DNA of 64,000 nt from Paraburkholderia polaris. GTDB taxonomy: Bacteria > Pseudomonadota > Gammaproteobacteria > Burkholderiales > Burkholderiaceae. Of this stretch, positions 1 through 8,569 are shown in pieces. The notes under the pieces are model-generated. The model was not told the origin of the DNA. It ran no database searches and was given only the letters and a program-made list of their open reading frames with translations. Where the stretch lies: the NCBI RefSeq assembly GCF_012927345.1, contig NZ_JABBGJ010000016.1, positions 112,721-176,720 of the forward strand, written 5' to 3'. Within the stretch, counting starts at the first letter, position 1, and every line of letters starts with the position of its first letter. The position numbers and the translations under genes were made by a program.

Positions 1-155
1 TCGAAGTGAAACTCTTCGAGGAACACGAAATTCCGTGGGACGAAATCGCCTTCCCGACCGTCGGCCAGACCTTGCGTTTCTTTTTCGCCGACCGTGCCGC
101 CGGCAGCTTCGGCCTGCATACGGGCGATATCTTCCGCTCGCTGCGCGAAGGTTGA
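1..155 (+). CDS. NUDIX-type hydrolase, C-terminal end (partial)
   Basis: The first 155 bases hold the last 50 codons of a gene that starts before the window; codons begin at position 3 and the stop TGA is 153-155. The visible tail contains PTVGQTLRFFFADR and ends GDIFRSLREG. I recognise this as the C-terminus of the NUDIX hydrolase that commonly precedes aat in Burkholderia-type genomes, but the NUDIX box itself lies outside the window, so the assignment rests on memory of this neighbourhood and the tail sequence. Only 9 bp separate its stop from the aat start, so the two are probably co-transcribed. Confidence 0.55.
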   Translation, partial: EVKLFEEHEIPWDEIAFPTVGQTLRFFFADRAAGSFGLHTGDIFRSLREG

Positions 156-164
156 GCGGCGCGC

Positions 165-902
165 ATGGTTCCCTGGCTCGGACCTGACGAACCGTTTCCC
201 TCCGTCGAACGCGCGCTCGGCGCGGCCAGCGGCGCACCCGGCCTGCTCGCCGCCAGCGGCGACCTGCTGCCGTCGCGGCTGATCGACGCCTATCGGCGCG
301 GCATCTTCCCCTGGTATTCGGACGGCCAGCCGGTGTTGTGGTGGAGCCCCGACCCGCGCATGGTCCTGCGCCCCGCCGAATTCAAACTGTCGCCGTCGCT
401 GCGCAAAACGCTAAAGCGCGTGCTGCGAGAAGACGCCTGGGAAATCCGTGTCGACCATGATTTCGCCGCCGTGATGCGTGCCTGTGCGCAGGCGCCGCGG
501 CACGGCCAGCGCGGCACGTGGATCACCGCCGACGTGGTCGAGGCGTATTCATCGCTGCATCGGGTGGGCGATGCGCACAGCATCGAGACCTGGTTCGAAG
601 GCCGGCGCGTCGGCGGTTTGTACGGGGTGTCGTTCGGCCGGATGTTCTTCGGTGAATCGATGTTCGCGGAGGTAACCGATGCGTCGAAAATGGCGCTGGC
701 CGCGCTTGTCGGACACTTGCGCCGTCACGAAATAGAAATGATAGACTGCCAGCAGAACACGTCGCATCTGGCGTCGCTGGGCGGCCGCGAGATCGCGCGC
801 AAAGCGTTCATTGCGCATGTTCGCGCGTCTGTCGATGCACCGCCGATTCCCTGGCGCTTCGACAAGACCGTATTGCGCGATGTCGTCGCGCCGGCGGCGT
901 AG
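165..902 (+). CDS. aat: Leucyl/phenylalanyl-tRNA--protein transferase
   Basis: This 245-residue cytoplasmic enzyme transfers Leu or Phe from charged tRNA to proteins with N-terminal Arg or Lys, marking them for ClpS/ClpAP degradation. Family hallmarks are all visible: GIFPWYSDGQPVLWWSPDPR at about residues 45-65, the central GVSFGRMFFGESMF block, and DCQQNTSHLASLGGREIAR near the C-terminus. Length is normal for the family. It lies between the NUDIX tail and bpt in the same orientation, so the two N-end-rule tagging enzymes are neighbours. Confidence 0.97.
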   Translation: MVPWLGPDEPFPSVERALGAASGAPGLLAASGDLLPSRLIDAYRRGIFPWYSDGQPVLWWSPDPRMVLRPAEFKLSPSLRKTLKRVLREDAWEIRVDHDFAAVMRACAQAPRHGQRGTWITADVVEAYSSLHRVGDAHSIETWFEGRRVGGLYGVSFGRMFFGESMFAEVTDASKMALAALVGHLRRHEIEMIDCQQNTSHLASLGGREIARKAFIAHVRASVDAPPIPWRFDKTVLRDVVAPAA

Positions 903-1006
903 AAAGAATCAGGCCGAATCCGGATCCGTCGCCTACCGAGCCGCGGGTCACGAGCCGTCAGGCACGCCGGGTTTGCAATACCAGAGACGCTTCGAGAGCT
1001 GCCAAC

Positions 1007-1828
1007 GTGACTCATCCCAACGAGCTGCCTCTTTCCCCGCTTTCAGCGCTGCAATTTTATGCAACGGCGCCCTATCCCTGCAGCTATCTGGATGGCCGCA
1101 TCGCGCGGTCGCAAGTCGCCACCCCCAGCCATCTGATCAACTCCGACGTCTATACCGATCTCGTCAAGGCCGGCTTTCGCCGTTCGGGTGTGTTCACCTA
1201 CCGTCCGTATTGCGATGGCTGCCGCGCCTGCGTGCCGGTGCGCGTGCCGGTCGATCATTTCGAGGCGAATCGCACACAGCGCCGGGTCTGGAAGAAGCAC
1301 GGCGAGCTGGTCGCAACCGTCGCCCCACTGCATTACGACGAAGAGCACTACGCGCTGTACATGCGCTATCAGTCGGCTCGGCATGCCGGTGGCGGCATGG
1401 ACCGCGACAGTCGCGATCAATACGAACAGTTCCTGCTGCAGAGCCGGATCAACTCGCGGCTGGTCGAGTTTCGCGAGCCGCTGCCGGATCATCCGGGAGC
1501 GCCGGGCATTCTGCGCATGATCAGCATGATCGACATCCTCGGTGACGGGCTCTCGTCGGTCTACACGTTTTTCGAACCGGGCCTGCCGCACACCAGCTTC
1601 GGCACCTACAACATCTACTGGCAGATCGAGCAGGCGAAGAGCCTCAAGCTGCCCTACGTCTACCTTGGCTACTGGATTCGCGAGAGTCCGAAGATGGCGT
1701 ACAAGGCGAATTTCCGGCCGCTCGAAGGCCTGATCGACGGCGCCTGGAAAGTGCTCGATCCCGCCAGCATCGATCTGCCGCCGGTCGATCTGGCGATTCA
1801 GGGCAGGCGCGGGCCGCTGCGGCCGTAA
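1007..1828 (+). CDS. bpt: Aspartate/glutamate leucyltransferase (arginyl-transferase family)
   Basis: The product (273 residues, GTG start) belongs to the bacterial Bpt/Ate1 family, which attaches Leu to proteins with N-terminal Asp or Glu for the N-end-rule pathway. The N-terminal domain has CSYLDGRIARSQVATP and the cysteine cluster YCDGCRACVPVRV (about residues 67-80), characteristic of these transferases. The C-terminal domain carries YLGYWIRESPKMAYKANFRP (about 218-238), the expected GNAT-like acyltransferase end. The GTG at 1007 places the start exactly at the conserved N-terminus (THPNELPLSPLSALQFYATA). It follows aat by 104 bp. Confidence 0.96.
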   Translation: MTHPNELPLSPLSALQFYATAPYPCSYLDGRIARSQVATPSHLINSDVYTDLVKAGFRRSGVFTYRPYCDGCRACVPVRVPVDHFEANRTQRRVWKKHGELVATVAPLHYDEEHYALYMRYQSARHAGGGMDRDSRDQYEQFLLQSRINSRLVEFREPLPDHPGAPGILRMISMIDILGDGLSSVYTFFEPGLPHTSFGTYNIYWQIEQAKSLKLPYVYLGYWIRESPKMAYKANFRPLEGLIDGAWKVLDPASIDLPPVDLAIQGRRGPLRP

Positions 1829-2023
1829 TGTCCGCGGGCCTCGTCCACCAAGCAGGTGCGGCCCCCACGACGGAGCCAAGCAGGTACGCGCGGCGGCCGG
1901 TCGCACAAGACTAGCGCCGCTCGCACCGGCTCACGCCTTTGGCCCACTTCCAGTTAGTCTCATTAAAGTCCCAAAGCCGGTAAAATGGCGGGTTCCCATT
2001 TTCCGGCCGCCCGGCTTCGTCCC

Positions 2024-3046
2024 GTGTTCAGTTCCCTCTACCCGCTCGTACGCGCCCAACTCTTTCGCATGGACGCGGAAGACGCTCACCACCTGACCTT
2101 GCGCATCCTCGGCGCCGCCGGCCGCACCGGCCTTGCCGGCGCGCTTGCGCCACGCGTGCCGGATGCGCCGCGCACCGTGATGGGGCTGACGTTCAAGAAC
2201 CCGGTCGGGCTCGCCGCTGGGCTCGACAAGGACGGCGCGTGCATCGACGGTCTGGCAGCGCTCGGCTTCGGTTTCATTGAAGTGGGCACGGTCACGCCGC
2301 GCGCGCAGCCGGGTAATCCGCGCCCGCGCATGTTCCGCCTGCCGCAGGCGAATGCCGTGATCAACCGGATGGGCTTCAACAACGCGGGCGTCGATCAGTT
2401 CGTCAAGAACGTGCAGGCCGCGCGCTATCGCGGCATGCTCGGGCTGAACATCGGCAAGAACGCCGACACGCCGATCGAGCGCGCCGCCGAAGACTATCTG
2501 TACTGCCTCGAACGCGTGTACCCGTTCGCGAGCTACGTGACAGTCAACATCTCCTCGCCGAATACGAAGAATCTGCGCCAGCTGCAAGGCGCGGGCGAAC
2601 TCGATGCGCTGCTCGCCGCCTTGAAGGACAAGCAGCAGCGTCTGGCCGACATGCACGGCAAGCTGGTGCCGCTGGCGCTGAAGATCGCGCCGGACCTCGA
2701 CGACGAACAGATCAAATCGATCGCCGATACGCTGTTGCGCCACAAGTTCGAAGGCGTGATCGCCACCAACACCACGCTGTCGCGTACCGCCGTCACCGGT
2801 ATGCAATACGGCGACGAAGCCGGTGGCCTGTCGGGCAAGCCGGTGTTCGACGCGTCGAACGAAGTGATCCGCAAGCTGCGCGCCGAAGTCGGCGAAGCGG
2901 TTCCGATCATCGGCGTGGGCGGGATTTTCTCAGGCGAGGACGCGCGCGCGAAGCTCGCTGCGGGCGCTTCGCTGGTGCAGCTCTACACCGGCTTCATCTA
3001 CCGCGGACCGGCGCTCGTGGCCGAATGCGCGCAGGCGCTGCGCTAA
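2024..3046 (+). CDS. pyrD: Dihydroorotate dehydrogenase (quinone), class 2
   Basis: PyrD oxidises dihydroorotate to orotate in pyrimidine synthesis, passing electrons to membrane quinone. Class-2 hallmarks are visible: the N-terminal helix FSSLYPLVRAQLFRMDAEDA, NPVGLAAGLDKDG, NRMGFNNAGVDQF, LGLNIGKNADTP, the catalytic-serine loop NISSPNTKNLR, and IIGVGGIFSGEDA. I prefer the GTG at 2024 because it begins exactly at the usual N-terminus (V/M-FSSLYPLVRA). An in-frame ATG at 1985 would add 13 residues, and that ATG overlaps a TAAAAT (1981-1986) that looks more like a -10 element. The protein is 340 residues from the chosen start. Confidence 0.95.
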   Translation: MFSSLYPLVRAQLFRMDAEDAHHLTLRILGAAGRTGLAGALAPRVPDAPRTVMGLTFKNPVGLAAGLDKDGACIDGLAALGFGFIEVGTVTPRAQPGNPRPRMFRLPQANAVINRMGFNNAGVDQFVKNVQAARYRGMLGLNIGKNADTPIERAAEDYLYCLERVYPFASYVTVNISSPNTKNLRQLQGAGELDALLAALKDKQQRLADMHGKLVPLALKIAPDLDDEQIKSIADTLLRHKFEGVIATNTTLSRTAVTGMQYGDEAGGLSGKPVFDASNEVIRKLRAEVGEAVPIIGVGGIFSGEDARAKLAAGASLVQLYTGFIYRGPALVAECAQALR

Positions 3047-3100
3047 GGCGAACGTTGAGCCGTGGTCTTAGGGCCTCGCGGGTTCGTGCGTGGTTTCGGG

Positions 3101-3136
3101 CCGGCTTGAGCCGACTTGGGCCGGCTTAGGCCGCCG
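3101..3136. repeat. 10-bp tandem repeat, about 3.5 copies
   Basis: Successive 10-bp units read ccggcttgag, ccgacttggg, ccggcttagg and a partial ccgccg. They sit between pyrD and the cystine-type binding-protein gene, right before a second, different tandem array. No reading frame is implied. Confidence 0.7.
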
Positions 3137-3169
3137 GCCAGTGCCGGGGCCGCAGCCGGCCCAAACCGG

Positions 3170-3224
3170 GCACAAACCGGACATAAGCGGGACATAAGCG
3201 GGACATAAGCGGGGCATAAGCCGG
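3170..3224. repeat. 11-bp tandem repeat, 5 copies
   Basis: Five consecutive 11-bp units are seen: gcacaaaccgg, then acataagcggg three times without change, then gcataagccgg. The three central copies are identical, which points to recent slippage expansion. The array is 125 bp upstream of the ABC binding-protein start. It fills the pyrD-ABC spacer (3047-3348) together with the 10-bp repeat; the remaining AT-richer 3255-3330 stretch probably holds the promoter, but I could not pick one confident pair of boxes. Confidence 0.85.
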
Positions 3225-3348
3225 TCCGCTCCCCGCCATCACCCAATCCGCATCCGTAATATAGACATAAACAAACGATATTTACGTTCCGATAGTCTGC
3301 TTTGTTATCCTTTCGTCTGTTGAAACGCCAGACGAAAAAAGGAACAGG

Positions 3349-4143
3349 ATGAAATTTGGCTTGTTGAAAAAGATGCTCGTCGCCGGCCTGATCGGCGCGT
3401 CGTTCACCGCTGTCACTGCCCACGCGGATGACCTGCTCGACCAGGTCAAGCAACGCGGCACGCTGCGCATCGGTCTGGAAGGCACTTTCCCGCCGTTCAA
3501 TTCGAAAGCGCCGTCGGGCGAACTGGTCGGCTATGACGTCGACATCGCCAAGGCCGTTGCAGCCAAACTCGGCGTAAAACCGGAATTCGTCACGACCGAG
3601 TGGAGCGGCATCATCGCCGGTCTGCAGGCGGGCAAGTTCGACGTGATCGTCAACCAGGTCGGCATCACCGACGCACGCAAGCAGGCGCTCGACTTCTCGC
3701 CAGCGTACACGTACTCGGCCGCGCAACTGATCCAGCGTAAGGACGACACGCGCCAGTTCAAATCGCTCGACGATCTGAAGGGCAAGAAGCTCGGCGTCGG
3801 TCTGGGCACGAACTACATGGACATGGCGAAGTCGGTGCCGGGCATCGACGTGAAGACGTATCCGGGCGCGCCTGAATACCTGCGCGACCTGGCCGCCGGC
3901 CGTTTGGACGCGGCGCTGAACGACCGCCTGATGCTCGCGTATCTGATGAAGAACTCGCAACTGCCGCTGCGCACGGGCGCGACGGTCGGCGCGGGCAACC
4001 CGTCGGGCATTCCGTTCAAAAAGGGCAATCCGAAGTTCGCCAAGGCGATCGACGACGCAATGACCCAGCTCGAAGCGGACGGCACGTTCTCAAAGATCTC
4101 GGACAAATGGTTCGGTATCGACGTCAGCAAGCCGATCAAGTAA
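3349..4143 (+). CDS. Periplasmic cystine/polar amino-acid ABC binding protein
   Basis: The 264-residue product is a type 2 periplasmic binding protein of the polar amino-acid family (SBP_bac_3). A Sec signal peptide (residues 1-26, ending VTAHA) is followed by the canonical GTLRIGLEGTFPPFNSKAPS and GYDVDIAKAVAAKLGV, then TEWSGIIAGLQAGKFDVIVN and NQVGITDARKQALDFS, close to cystine binders of the FliY/TcyA type. It ends WFGIDVSKPIK, a normal C-terminus. A ribosome site (aaaaaaggaacagg) lies just upstream of the ATG. The permease gene follows after a strong terminator-like hairpin; no ATPase gene is adjacent. Substrate preference (cystine versus other polar amino acids) is inferred from the family. 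Confidence 0.9.
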   Translation: MKFGLLKKMLVAGLIGASFTAVTAHADDLLDQVKQRGTLRIGLEGTFPPFNSKAPSGELVGYDVDIAKAVAAKLGVKPEFVTTEWSGIIAGLQAGKFDVIVNQVGITDARKQALDFSPAYTYSAAQLIQRKDDTRQFKSLDDLKGKKLGVGLGTNYMDMAKSVPGIDVKTYPGAPEYLRDLAAGRLDAALNDRLMLAYLMKNSQLPLRTGATVGAGNPSGIPFKKGNPKFAKAIDDAMTQLEADGTFSKISDKWFGIDVSKPIK

Positions 4144-4158
4144 CGCGCGCTGGATGAA

Positions 4159-4197
4159 CGAAGGGCGGCATCGTCGATGATGCCGCCCTTCGCTTTT
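4159..4197 (+). terminator. Hairpin between ABC binding protein and permease
   Basis: A perfect 14-bp stem (4159-4172 pairing with 4179-4192) with a 6-base loop is followed by CTTTT. It lies 16 bp after the binding-protein stop and before the permease, so it probably acts as a partial terminator or mRNA stabiliser that keeps binding protein in excess over permease. Confidence 0.85.
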
Positions 4198-4240
4198 GTC
4201 CATGATGTGCGCCTATGCGCGCCAACCCTACCAACCGCCC

Positions 4241-4900
4241 ATGTCCACCACTTCCCTGCTCGTCCAATCGCTTCCTGTGCTCGCACAGGGCGCCGTCCTG
4301 ACGGTCAAGTTCGCGGTTCTGTCGATGATCTTCGGCCTCTTTGCCGGCGCTGTGCTCGCGGTGATGGGCGTCAGCCACAACCGCGCGCTGAACTGGATCG
4401 CGCGCGTTTATGTGAGCGTGTTCCGCGGCACGCCGCTGCTGGTGCAGATCTTCGTGATCTATTACGGCTTGCCGAGTCTCGGCATTTCGCTCGACCCCAC
4501 CCCCGCGGGCGTGATCGCGTTGTCGGCGAATGTGGCGGCGTATCTGTCGGAGAGCATGCGCGGCGCGATTCTCGGCATTCCCAACGGCCAGTGGCTAGCC
4601 GCCTATAGCCTGGGACTCTCGCGACGCCAAACGCTGCGCTATGTAATCGCGCCGCAAGCCTTGCGCATCGCCGTGCCGAGTCTGTCAAACAGCTTGATCA
4701 GCCTGATCAAGGATACGTCGCTGGTGTCGGTGATTACCGTGACCGAATTGCTGCGCAGCGCGCAGGAGATCATCGCGTCGACCTATCAGCCGCTGCCGCT
4801 GTACCTCGCGGCAGCCGCGGTCTACTGGGTGCTGTGCCAGGTGCTCGAGTGGGTGCAGCACTGGTATGAAAAGCGCCTCGCGCTGCCGGCGCGTCATTGA
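4241..4900 (+). CDS. Polar amino-acid ABC transporter permease
   Basis: This 219-residue inner-membrane protein is a HisM/TcyB-type permease: several hydrophobic spans, the family sequence VSVFRGTPLLVQIFVIYYG, and the ATPase-contacting EAA loop SMRGAILGIPNGQWLAAYSL followed by GLSRRQTLRYVIAPQALRIA. The start is placed at the ATG in MSTTSLLVQS; an upstream in-frame ATG (4196) would add 15 atypical residues and begin inside the terminator hairpin. It is the partner of the binding protein at 3349, but the usual ATP-binding gene is missing from this locus. Its stop codon TGA is also the first three bases of a 12-bp tandem repeat array. Confidence 0.92.
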   Translation: MSTTSLLVQSLPVLAQGAVLTVKFAVLSMIFGLFAGAVLAVMGVSHNRALNWIARVYVSVFRGTPLLVQIFVIYYGLPSLGISLDPTPAGVIALSANVAAYLSESMRGAILGIPNGQWLAAYSLGLSRRQTLRYVIAPQALRIAVPSLSNSLISLIKDTSLVSVITVTELLRSAQEIIASTYQPLPLYLAAAAVYWVLCQVLEWVQHWYEKRLALPARH

Positions 4901-4985
4901 GCACGCACTGAACACGTCACCGAGCACGTCACTGAGCACGTCACTGAGCACGTCACTGAGCACGTCACTGAGCACGTCAATAAGC
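4898..4985. repeat. 12-bp tandem repeat array starting at the permease stop codon
   Basis: About seven units of consensus tgagcacgtcac run from 4898. The first (11 bp) begins with the permease stop codon; units 4, 5 and 6 (4933-4968) are identical; the last full unit ends in caa and is followed by a partial taagcaccca. Because 12 is divisible by 3, every TGA in the array is in the permease frame, giving a series of backup stop codons. It is not CRISPR-like: the units are too short and have no spacers. Confidence 0.9.
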
Positions 4986-5062
4986 ACCCAACCTGGCGCG
5001 CCGCCTCGCCCCTCGCTCAACGCCACATTGCGCACGCCACTCATCCACCCTTCGCTCGCCGC

Positions 5063-5761
5063 CTAGCGGCTGGCGGCGAGCGACGCCGCATCCAGCGGCG
5101 CGCCGAAGCGCTCGAAGCGCGGTTTGTAGTAGTGATCCGGGTCGAGCGAAAACGCGACGTGACGCGTGCGGCCCATCAGTTCCCTGCGCGGAAAGAAGCC
5201 GAAGTAACGCGAGTCGGCGCTGTCGTCGCGATTGTCGCCGAGCATCAGATATTCACCTTGCGGAACGACCACCGGCCCGAACGAATTGCGCGGACTCGGC
5301 GCCTCGGGCGCAAGCCGCACCGTGTGCGCAACGCCGTCGAAGCGCTCAGCCAGATAGTCGCCTCGCGATGTTGCATCGCCCGGCAGCGGCTTCAGGTGCA
5401 GCGGCTGATAATCCGCGCGCACGCCGTTCACGTACAACACGTTGTCGCGCATGGCGACACGGTCGCCGGGCAAGCCGATCAGACGCTTGACGATCAACTC
5501 ATGCGCCGCCGAAGAATCGATCGTGACGATATCGCCGCGCTGCGGATCGTGCAGATGCGCGATCGTGATGTGGGTAAGCGGCACGCGCAGATCGTAGGCC
5601 ATCTTGTCGACGAAAATCCGGTCGCCTTCGCGGATCGTCGGCAACATCGAACCACTCGGCACGACGTTCCAGTCGGCCACGGCGCTGCGGAACAGCACCA
5701 TCAGAAACAGAAAGGCGACGAGGCTCTTGTTGTCGCGCCACAATTTTCCAAACATGCGCAT
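5063..5761 (-). CDS. lepB: Signal peptidase I
   Basis: The product (232 residues) cleaves Sec signal peptides on the outer face of the inner membrane. One N-terminal membrane span (about residues 14-30) leads into PSGSMLPTIREGDRIFVDK with the nucleophile Ser38 directly before Met39. The general base is Lys92 in VKRLIGLPGDRVAM, and the GDNRDDSADSRYFGF box is also present. It is shorter than the E. coli LepB and stands alone here, not next to lepA or rnc, so it may be a second, accessory signal peptidase. GGAG precedes the chosen ATG by 11 bases. It converges on the amino-acid ABC genes. Confidence 0.92.
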   Translation of the reverse strand: MRMFGKLWRDNKSLVAFLFLMVLFRSAVADWNVVPSGSMLPTIREGDRIFVDKMAYDLRVPLTHITIAHLHDPQRGDIVTIDSSAAHELIVKRLIGLPGDRVAMRDNVLYVNGVRADYQPLHLKPLPGDATSRGDYLAERFDGVAHTVRLAPEAPSPRNSFGPVVVPQGEYLMLGDNRDDSADSRYFGFFPRRELMGRTRHVAFSLDPDHYYKPRFERFGAPLDAASLAASR

Positions 5762-6004
5762 CGCAGGCGGCTCCAGTGGAAGGTGATCGAAAGCGGTGGG
5801 TAGGCGGGCCCTTTTTTATTCGAGTCCGCACGCCCGCGCAAATCGTACCACCGCTGCTTGAAGCGGCGCGGCAACTGCAACGCCATGCCCCGCTCGAGCC
5901 GCCCCGTGCGCATTGCTGCTTCAGCGCCGTGCATGTGCCCTCGTCGCACCTGTGCTTGCCGCCCCCAATCGCTCGCAATCGCTGGCAGTCGCCCCCAGCG
6001 CCCC

Positions 6005-7003
6005 TCACTCCCCTGCGAACTTGAGCCCCAACGCGGCGCGCGCGGCGTCGGCCATTTCGATCATCTGCAGCGACTTGCTATGCGGCATCAGCGGGCTCTC
6101 AAGCTGCCCCGCTCGAATCAGCTCGCAAAAATGCGCGGTCTCGTAGTTCAAACCGCCACCCTCGAACGGTTCGTCGAGTTCGACCACACGACCGTCGGCG
6201 TACCGGATTGTCGCGCGCGCCGGATTCCACCAGGGCTCATGAATCGTGACATGCCCGTCTTTGGCCATCAGCAACGCGTCGCCCTTGCCATGCAGGTCGA
6301 GTCCGCAAAACAGCTGGGCGATACCGCGCTCATGCTGACTGTTCAGGCTCGCGAACGTATCGACGCCGGTCGAGCCGAGCCGCCCGAGCGTCTGCACCTC
6401 ACGCGGCGCACCAAGCCAGTCGACCGCGAGAAACATCTCGTAGACGCCGATATCGAGCAGCGCGCCGCCCGCATGCTCGAACGACATGGACGGATGGTCG
6501 TCCGGCACGCCCGGCACCGAACAGCCGGCGCGCACGAGACCCACTTCGCCGATCGGCTCGGCATCCAGATGCGCGCGCAATGTTCTGTAGAGCGGATAAA
6601 ACGGCGGCTTCATGGCTTCCATGAAAAGCCGTTGCTCGGCGCGCGCGACCGCGAGCACGCGCTCGAGTTGCGGCTTGTTGATGGTGGCGGGTTTTTCGCA
6701 CAGCACGTGCAGACCGGCTTGCAGCGCGGCGATTGCATAGTCGGCGTGACTGTCCTGCACGGTGGCGATATAAAGCGCGTCAATACCGCTCGCGAGCAGC
6801 GCGTCGAAACTCGCGCATACCTCGCCGCCGAATTCTGCAGCAAAGGCCAATGCGGGTTCCGCGCGACGTGACCACAGCGCGGTCAGTGCCGCATGCGGCA
6901 CATGAGCGAGTCCTTGAGCAAAGCGACCGGCAATGCGGCCCGTCCCGACGATCCCCCAGCGAATCATGCCGCCCGAGGAGGCTTCTTGCATTGCAATTGT
7001 CAT
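6005..7003 (-). CDS. Gfo/Idh/MocA-family oxidoreductase
   Basis: A 332-residue NAD(P)-dependent dehydrogenase of the glucose-fructose oxidoreductase/inositol dehydrogenase superfamily. The Rossmann motif WGIVGTGRIAGRFAQG is at about residues 15-30, the family Glu-Lys-Pro (CEKPATINK) near residue 100, and a C-terminal alpha/beta domain includes GGALLDIGVYEMFLA. The first ATG is kept because AAGGGACG sits directly before it; a second in-frame ATG 36 bases on (MIRWGIVG) lacks such a site. A GntR regulator lies upstream on the same strand, 142 bp away, and may control it. The substrate, probably a sugar or cyclitol, cannot be read from the sequence. Confidence 0.88.
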   Translation of the reverse strand: MTIAMQEASSGGMIRWGIVGTGRIAGRFAQGLAHVPHAALTALWSRRAEPALAFAAEFGGEVCASFDALLASGIDALYIATVQDSHADYAIAALQAGLHVLCEKPATINKPQLERVLAVARAEQRLFMEAMKPPFYPLYRTLRAHLDAEPIGEVGLVRAGCSVPGVPDDHPSMSFEHAGGALLDIGVYEMFLAVDWLGAPREVQTLGRLGSTGVDTFASLNSQHERGIAQLFCGLDLHGKGDALLMAKDGHVTIHEPWWNPARATIRYADGRVVELDEPFEGGGLNYETAHFCELIRAGQLESPLMPHSKSLQMIEMADAARAALGLKFAGE

Positions 7004-7145
7004 CGTCCCTTAAAGTCCGTGCAGTTCAGAACAGGCGCTATTGTGACGCAAGCCGCGCGCGTGTGCGCGGGCATGCTGCCGCACCGTTCGTTATGCCGGG
7101 CCTCTCTCGGGAAGGCAACCTGAGCCGCCGCCGTAGCGGCCGCAC

Positions 7146-7865
7146 TCAGCCGCGCACCGGTGGTTCCGAAGTGAACTTGCTGCCGATCTCTTCCGCGGTG
7201 TAGTCGATCATCGCCAGCGAGGCGATTTCCGCTTCCTTCGGATCGCGCCGTTCGATCGCTTCGACCACGCGTTGATGCGTGCCTACCGCCTTCTCCCACA
7301 TACCGTCCTTCTGACTGATGATCGGGTTGACGGTCGACAGCGCGCCGCGAATGATCGCCGCCATCTGCTTGAAGAACTGATTGCCGCTCGCCACTACGAT
7401 GCGCGCGTGGAAGAGCTCGTCGGCAGCCTGATAGCCAGGCTCGCCCGGCCGGATCGCGCGGAACGCTTCGAAGGCCTCGCGAATCGCCGCGATGTCGGCG
7501 GCACTCCCCCGCGCGGCCGCCTGCGCCGAGGCGCGCGGTTCGATCAGGATGCGAAACTCGATCACGTCGCGCAGAAACAGCGGATCGGGCTTCGCGCGAA
7601 AACGCCAGTTCACGACGTCCTCGTCGATCATGCGCCAATCGCTCATCGGCCGGATGCGCGTGCCGATCTTCGGCCGCACGTCCAGCATGTCGCGCGCGAG
7701 CAGCATCGACAGCGCCTCGCGCATGACGGTGCGGCTGACGTCGAACTCCTTCGACAGCACATCCTGCGGTGGCAGTATGGCGCCGTACTTCTCTTCGACA
7801 ATGCCGGTCACGAGCCCGTCCATGACTTTGCTGACCAGCGATCGATCCTTGTTTGCCTGTTCCAT
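7146..7865 (-). CDS. GntR-family (FadR subfamily) transcriptional regulator
   Basis: The 239-residue protein has an N-terminal winged helix (about residues 10-75) with LPPQDVLSKEFDVSRTVMRE and the wing segment KIGTRIRP, then an FCD ligand-binding domain whose helices carry the metal-binding pattern (DVIEFRILIEP, ADELFHARIVVAS, GTHQRVVEAIERRD). FCD regulators usually sense sugar acids or other small organic acids. The start has a good ribosome site (GGGGAGAG). The next gene on the strand is the Gfo/Idh oxidoreductase, a plausible target. Confidence 0.9.
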   Translation of the reverse strand: MEQANKDRSLVSKVMDGLVTGIVEEKYGAILPPQDVLSKEFDVSRTVMREALSMLLARDMLDVRPKIGTRIRPMSDWRMIDEDVVNWRFRAKPDPLFLRDVIEFRILIEPRASAQAAARGSAADIAAIREAFEAFRAIRPGEPGYQAADELFHARIVVASGNQFFKQMAAIIRGALSTVNPIISQKDGMWEKAVGTHQRVVEAIERRDPKEAEIASLAMIDYTAEEIGSKFTSEPPVRG

Positions 7866-8569
7866 TTGACACTCTCCCCGAAGCGGTGTTTGCCCCCGCG
7901 TAGCCTGTTGATCAAGCAGCCCTGGTGTGTCGTTTTATCGGTGTGTAGTTGCTCTTTTACGATACGTTGCTAGCTTCAAAACGGTTGCGCCAGTTGGGAA
8001 ACTTCCTGAGAGGGTTATCCCTCTGAAGAATTGTTTCTTCCGTGTAACGCCGCATGTTTTGACGGGCCATAAGCTTGCGTCTCAAGCGTGCCTGCGCCGC
8101 AAAATTTGCATAGTGCGAAGACGCACGTAGTGGAGCGAATTGTCTGATCCTCACCTCGTCGGCGGTTTCGGACAGGCGCGAAAAGACTGGTGTAACGATG
8201 CGGTGGGTCAGGCACCGAGCATCGTCGGCAATTGAATGCGTAAAACACGGGCGAATTGAAAGGAAACGCGACGAGCTTGCCGCTTCAGTTCGTGCCAGTC
8301 GTGAGCGGCGTTGTGACCGGTATCGCAAGCGGCAATGTAAGTGGTGTCTCAAAACGGCGAAGGGCACTGGCTGCCCCTCGGATAGCCTCTTCGAGGAGAT
8401 CAGCCAGGACGCGTCCCACGGCATAGGTGGAACGAACTCGCGCAGACCGTACACACTCATCAGGAGTCCGCCATATACGAGGTCCTCAGGAGAGTCCGCC
8501 GATAGTCCGGACAGTGGCATCACGTAACGGTGAGACAGGACGCCACCATGACGGGATACAGCCAGTTGA
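7866..8569. other. 704-bp stretch without a recognisable gene
   Basis: This region between the GntR regulator and the acetyltransferase holds open frames on both strands (for instance minus-strand 7957-8631), but none has a recognisable domain, a convincing ribosome site or Burkholderia-like codon use. Base composition is less GC-rich than the flanking genes. It should contain the promoter of the GntR gene at its left end. I see no RNA gene or insertion element. Confidence 0.5.

Noticed and set aside
4898..4985. Considered as a CRISPR-like array
   Set aside because: Units are only 12 bp and directly adjacent with no spacers; it is a simple tandem repeat.
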